From positions 1 through 6,717 of the forward strand of contig CAMLEX010000289.1 in assembly GCA_946479055.1 (NCBI GenBank): 6,717 nt of DNA, given 5' to 3'. This DNA is from an uncultured Bacteroidota bacterium. GTDB lineage: Bacteria; Bacteroidota; Bacteroidia; Chitinophagales; Chitinophagaceae. Both the position numbers and the translations under genes were made by a program. Each line of letters opens with the position of its first letter. The stretch's first letter is position 1. Shown here one piece after another: positions 5,219 through 6,717 of this stretch. Below the pieces are notes generated by a model, which made no database searches, was not told the origin of the DNA, and saw only the letters and a list, made by a program, of their open reading frames with translations.

Positions 5219-5252
5219 CTATTATATTCCCCCACAAGCTTAGCAGCGTCTA

Positions 5253-6717
5253 TTATACAGGGACAAACGTAAACATCCACTTTTCCGGATTTTGCCAATC
5301 CGTTCCTTTAAAGCTACCAATTGGCGACTTTATCAGCACATCATTCCATCCTTTTTTCAATAAGATTTTCGTTGGCGTACGGTATTCATATCCTTCATCA
5401 ATTAATGGATTTTCTGAATTCCCTTTTTGCCCGCCCCTTTTCCAATCCGGAGAATCGATCAATTTTCCATTAACCCAAACTTTACTTTGGTGATTATCCC
5501 AGGTACCAGGTTTTGGTGAATCAGTAGCAGGGGAACGGGATAAATTATTAAACCCTATCCAGAAATTTTCAACTTTCTCTTCATCACTCCATATTTGAGT
5601 ACTGGCATACCAGGTGGTGTTTTCTTTAGGATCATCCAAAACAGCTTTTATTAATGTAGCCCACCAATGACGCCATATGATCGTGCCGCCAACTGCTTTT
5701 TTTGATGCCTGCATTTTATTTACATCACTTTTTTCTGGCAGAAATTGTCTGGACAGTTCACCGCCATTATCATAAGGTCCGTACAATTTCCATTGGATAG
5801 CTGATTGTCTTGCATACGGAAAAGGAAGTCCCGAAAAATTATCTTGCTGCTGATCCAGCAAACGACCTTCAAATTCAATAAACTCATTTACTGGTTTTGC
5901 CCCCGGTTCGCCAATATTGGCAACCCATCCCTTATAACCACCACCTCGCCAGGTTCTTTCCGCAAATGCAAGTATTCCAGGATAAACAGGGTTCATCCTT
6001 TGTACGTCATCTTCTTTAGCAACAGCTCTGTCGTGCCACATGCATAATGTGCCACCCAACAATGACGCATCGCTCTTTTCTTTATTGCCGATCATCCTGT
6101 TGAAGATGGTGACAACACTTTCCAACGGATCCATATGATTCAGATATAAGTGCCGGGAATCTATAAATTGAATGGTTTTATTTGCTGACACATGAGCATT
6201 ATCGTCCATCCACATTTGCCGGATAGTATTATCCGTAAAATTTCCACCAGGCTCCCAGCCGATCACTTTTTTTCCAAAACTTTCCACATAAGCCGTTACT
6301 TCCGGCACAAAATTTTTGTTTGTGATCTTTGCCTCATCGGCGCCAATATGCAAATAAGGTATGTCATAAGTGGTACAAAATTCTTTCAGGATATTTTTTA
6401 TATAAACCATTCCCGAATCAGATTGCATATCGGTTTTCATCGCTCTTTTAAAAGCGGCGCTATGACCGGGCATATCAATTTCAGGAACAAAAGTTATATA
6501 CCTTTCTTTACAAAATGTGATCAGCTCTTTAATGTCGGATTCAGAATAATACATTCCTTTATTGCGCAACATAATTTCCGGCGCTGTCAGTTGAGGATAT
6601 TGTTTACTGGCTATTCTCCAGGCAATATCTTCAGTGGGATGAAAATGAAAAATATTAAGTTTATATTTCGCCATTATATCTATCTGCTGTTTCAGCAAAT
6701 CCATAGATTGATAATTT
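5253..6717 (-). CDS. GH20 beta-N-acetylhexosaminidase, partial (N-terminus beyond right edge)
   Basis: The frame ends at TAA (5253-5255) and is still open at base 6717, so the ATG at 6704 is internal and only the C-terminal 487 residues or so are seen. Numbering from that Met: FHFHPTEDIAWRI (19-31) is the second-strand motif of the GH20 barrel, PEIDMPGHSAA (74-84) the conserved loop with H81, and HIGADEAK (119-126) carries the catalytic D123-E124 pair. GW (149-150), YLNHMDP (187-193) and CMWHD (221-225) line the substrate pocket. GH20 enzymes release terminal beta-linked GlcNAc/GalNAc by substrate-assisted retention. From about 300 to 483 a beta-rich module follows (WVNGKLI at 410-416, then KILLKKGWNDVLIK at 446-459), resembling sugar-binding jelly-roll domains. 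The missing N-terminus should hold an export signal and the GH20b domain. The likely role is extracytoplasmic breakdown of chitin-derived or host-type glycans. No regulator or transporter gene lies beside it in this window. Confidence 0.93.
   Translation of the reverse strand, partial: NYQSMDLLKQQIDIMAKYKLNIFHFHPTEDIAWRIASKQYPQLTAPEIMLRNKGMYYSESDIKELITFCKERYITFVPEIDMPGHSAAFKRAMKTDMQSDSGMVYIKNILKEFCTTYDIPYLHIGADEAKITNKNFVPEVTAYVESFGKKVIGWEPGGNFTDNTIRQMWMDDNAHVSANKTIQFIDSRHLYLNHMDPLESVVTIFNRMIGNKEKSDASLLGGTLCMWHDRAVAKEDDVQRMNPVYPGILAFAERTWRGGGYKGWVANIGEPGAKPVNEFIEFEGRLLDQQQDNFSGLPFPYARQSAIQWKLYGPYDNGGELSRQFLPEKSDVNKMQASKKAVGGTIIWRHWWATLIKAVLDDPKENTTWYASTQIWSDEEKVENFWIGFNNLSRSPATDSPKPGTWDNHQSKVWVNGKLIDSPDWKRGGQKGNSENPLIDEGYEYRTPTKILLKKGWNDVLIKSPIGSFKGTDWQNPEKWMFTFVPV

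Larger units (their letters stand above)
4649..5252. other. 604-base region of decayed sequence between two minus-strand genes
   Basis: No intact gene. It contains two relic-like minus-strand stretches (4807-4939 and 5099-5218), annotated separately. It also holds a small palindrome GCGTAA/TTACGC (4776-4781 and 4785-4790, loop CGC) and a 7-bp inverted repeat GCTGCTA/TAGCAGC (5215-5221 and 5241-5247). The last lies just beyond the GH20 stop codon but has no T-run and so is not a clear terminator. A minus frame at 4992-5120 is open for 42 sense codons after a TAG, with no start and no family I know. The promoter of the degenerate GHKL gene must lie in the AT-rich part just upstream of 4648; I see no perfect match to the consensus. 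Confidence 0.55.

Noticed and set aside
5197..5493. Plus-strand 98-codon ORF, and a similar 80-codon ORF at 5805-6047
   Set aside because: Both overlap the GH20 frame, which has intact catalytic motifs; neither shows a recognisable domain.
1..6717. CRISPR array, tRNA or rRNA gene, intact insertion sequence, toxin-antitoxin pair or defence operon
   Set aside because: I found no regularly spaced direct repeats, no tRNA cloverleaf sequence, no transposase and no complete toxin partner on either strand.

Overview
The window looks like a chromosomal accessory segment from the phylum Bacteroidota, most likely family Chitinophagaceae (Chitinophaga-like). The base composition is AT-leaning, the start codons lack Shine-Dalgarno sequences, there is one perfect TAnnTTTG promoter element, and the protein types (secreted GH20 hexosaminidase, ThuA-domain protein, stand-alone receiver, stand-alone degenerate GHKL domain) are typical of that group. 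The genus assignment is inference from protein style, not from a marker gene.

Layout. 1-738 (minus): secreted ThuA-domain protein, cut by the left edge. 853-2058 (minus): 401-residue secreted two-domain protein with a Lys/Pro/Thr linker, starting at TTG. 2059-2618: divergent intergenic region holding a perfect Bacteroidota promoter and, about 110 bases later, a perfect 12-bp terminator hairpin with no protein gene between them. 2619-3017 (plus): single-domain response regulator, the only plus-strand gene. 3018-3727: 710 bases without a convincing gene but rich in inverted repeats and carrying two minus-strand terminators. 3728-3943 (minus): 71-residue protein resembling the N-terminal part of HigA-type antitoxins, without the DNA-binding domain. 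3944-4228: GC-rich stretch with short palindromes. 4229-4648 (minus): 139-residue stand-alone GHKL (histidine-kinase ATPase) fold that has lost its ATP-binding boxes. 4649-5252: decayed DNA containing a recognisable relic of a Cys/Met-metabolism PLP enzyme around its active-site lysine, and a short ORF pair broken at an A6 run. 5253-6717 (minus): GH20 beta-N-acetylhexosaminidase, with its N-terminus beyond the right edge.

The genes do not form one operon. They are separated by long spacers, terminators and relics. The GH20 enzyme and the ThuA protein both fit secreted or periplasmic glycan use, and the 401-residue protein is also exported. The receiver and the degenerate GHKL protein are signalling pieces without an adjacent kinase. 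I see no clear new multi-gene system. The most interesting items are the orphan promoter-terminator unit upstream of the response regulator, the two solitary signalling or antitoxin half-domains, and the gene relics beside the GH20 gene.
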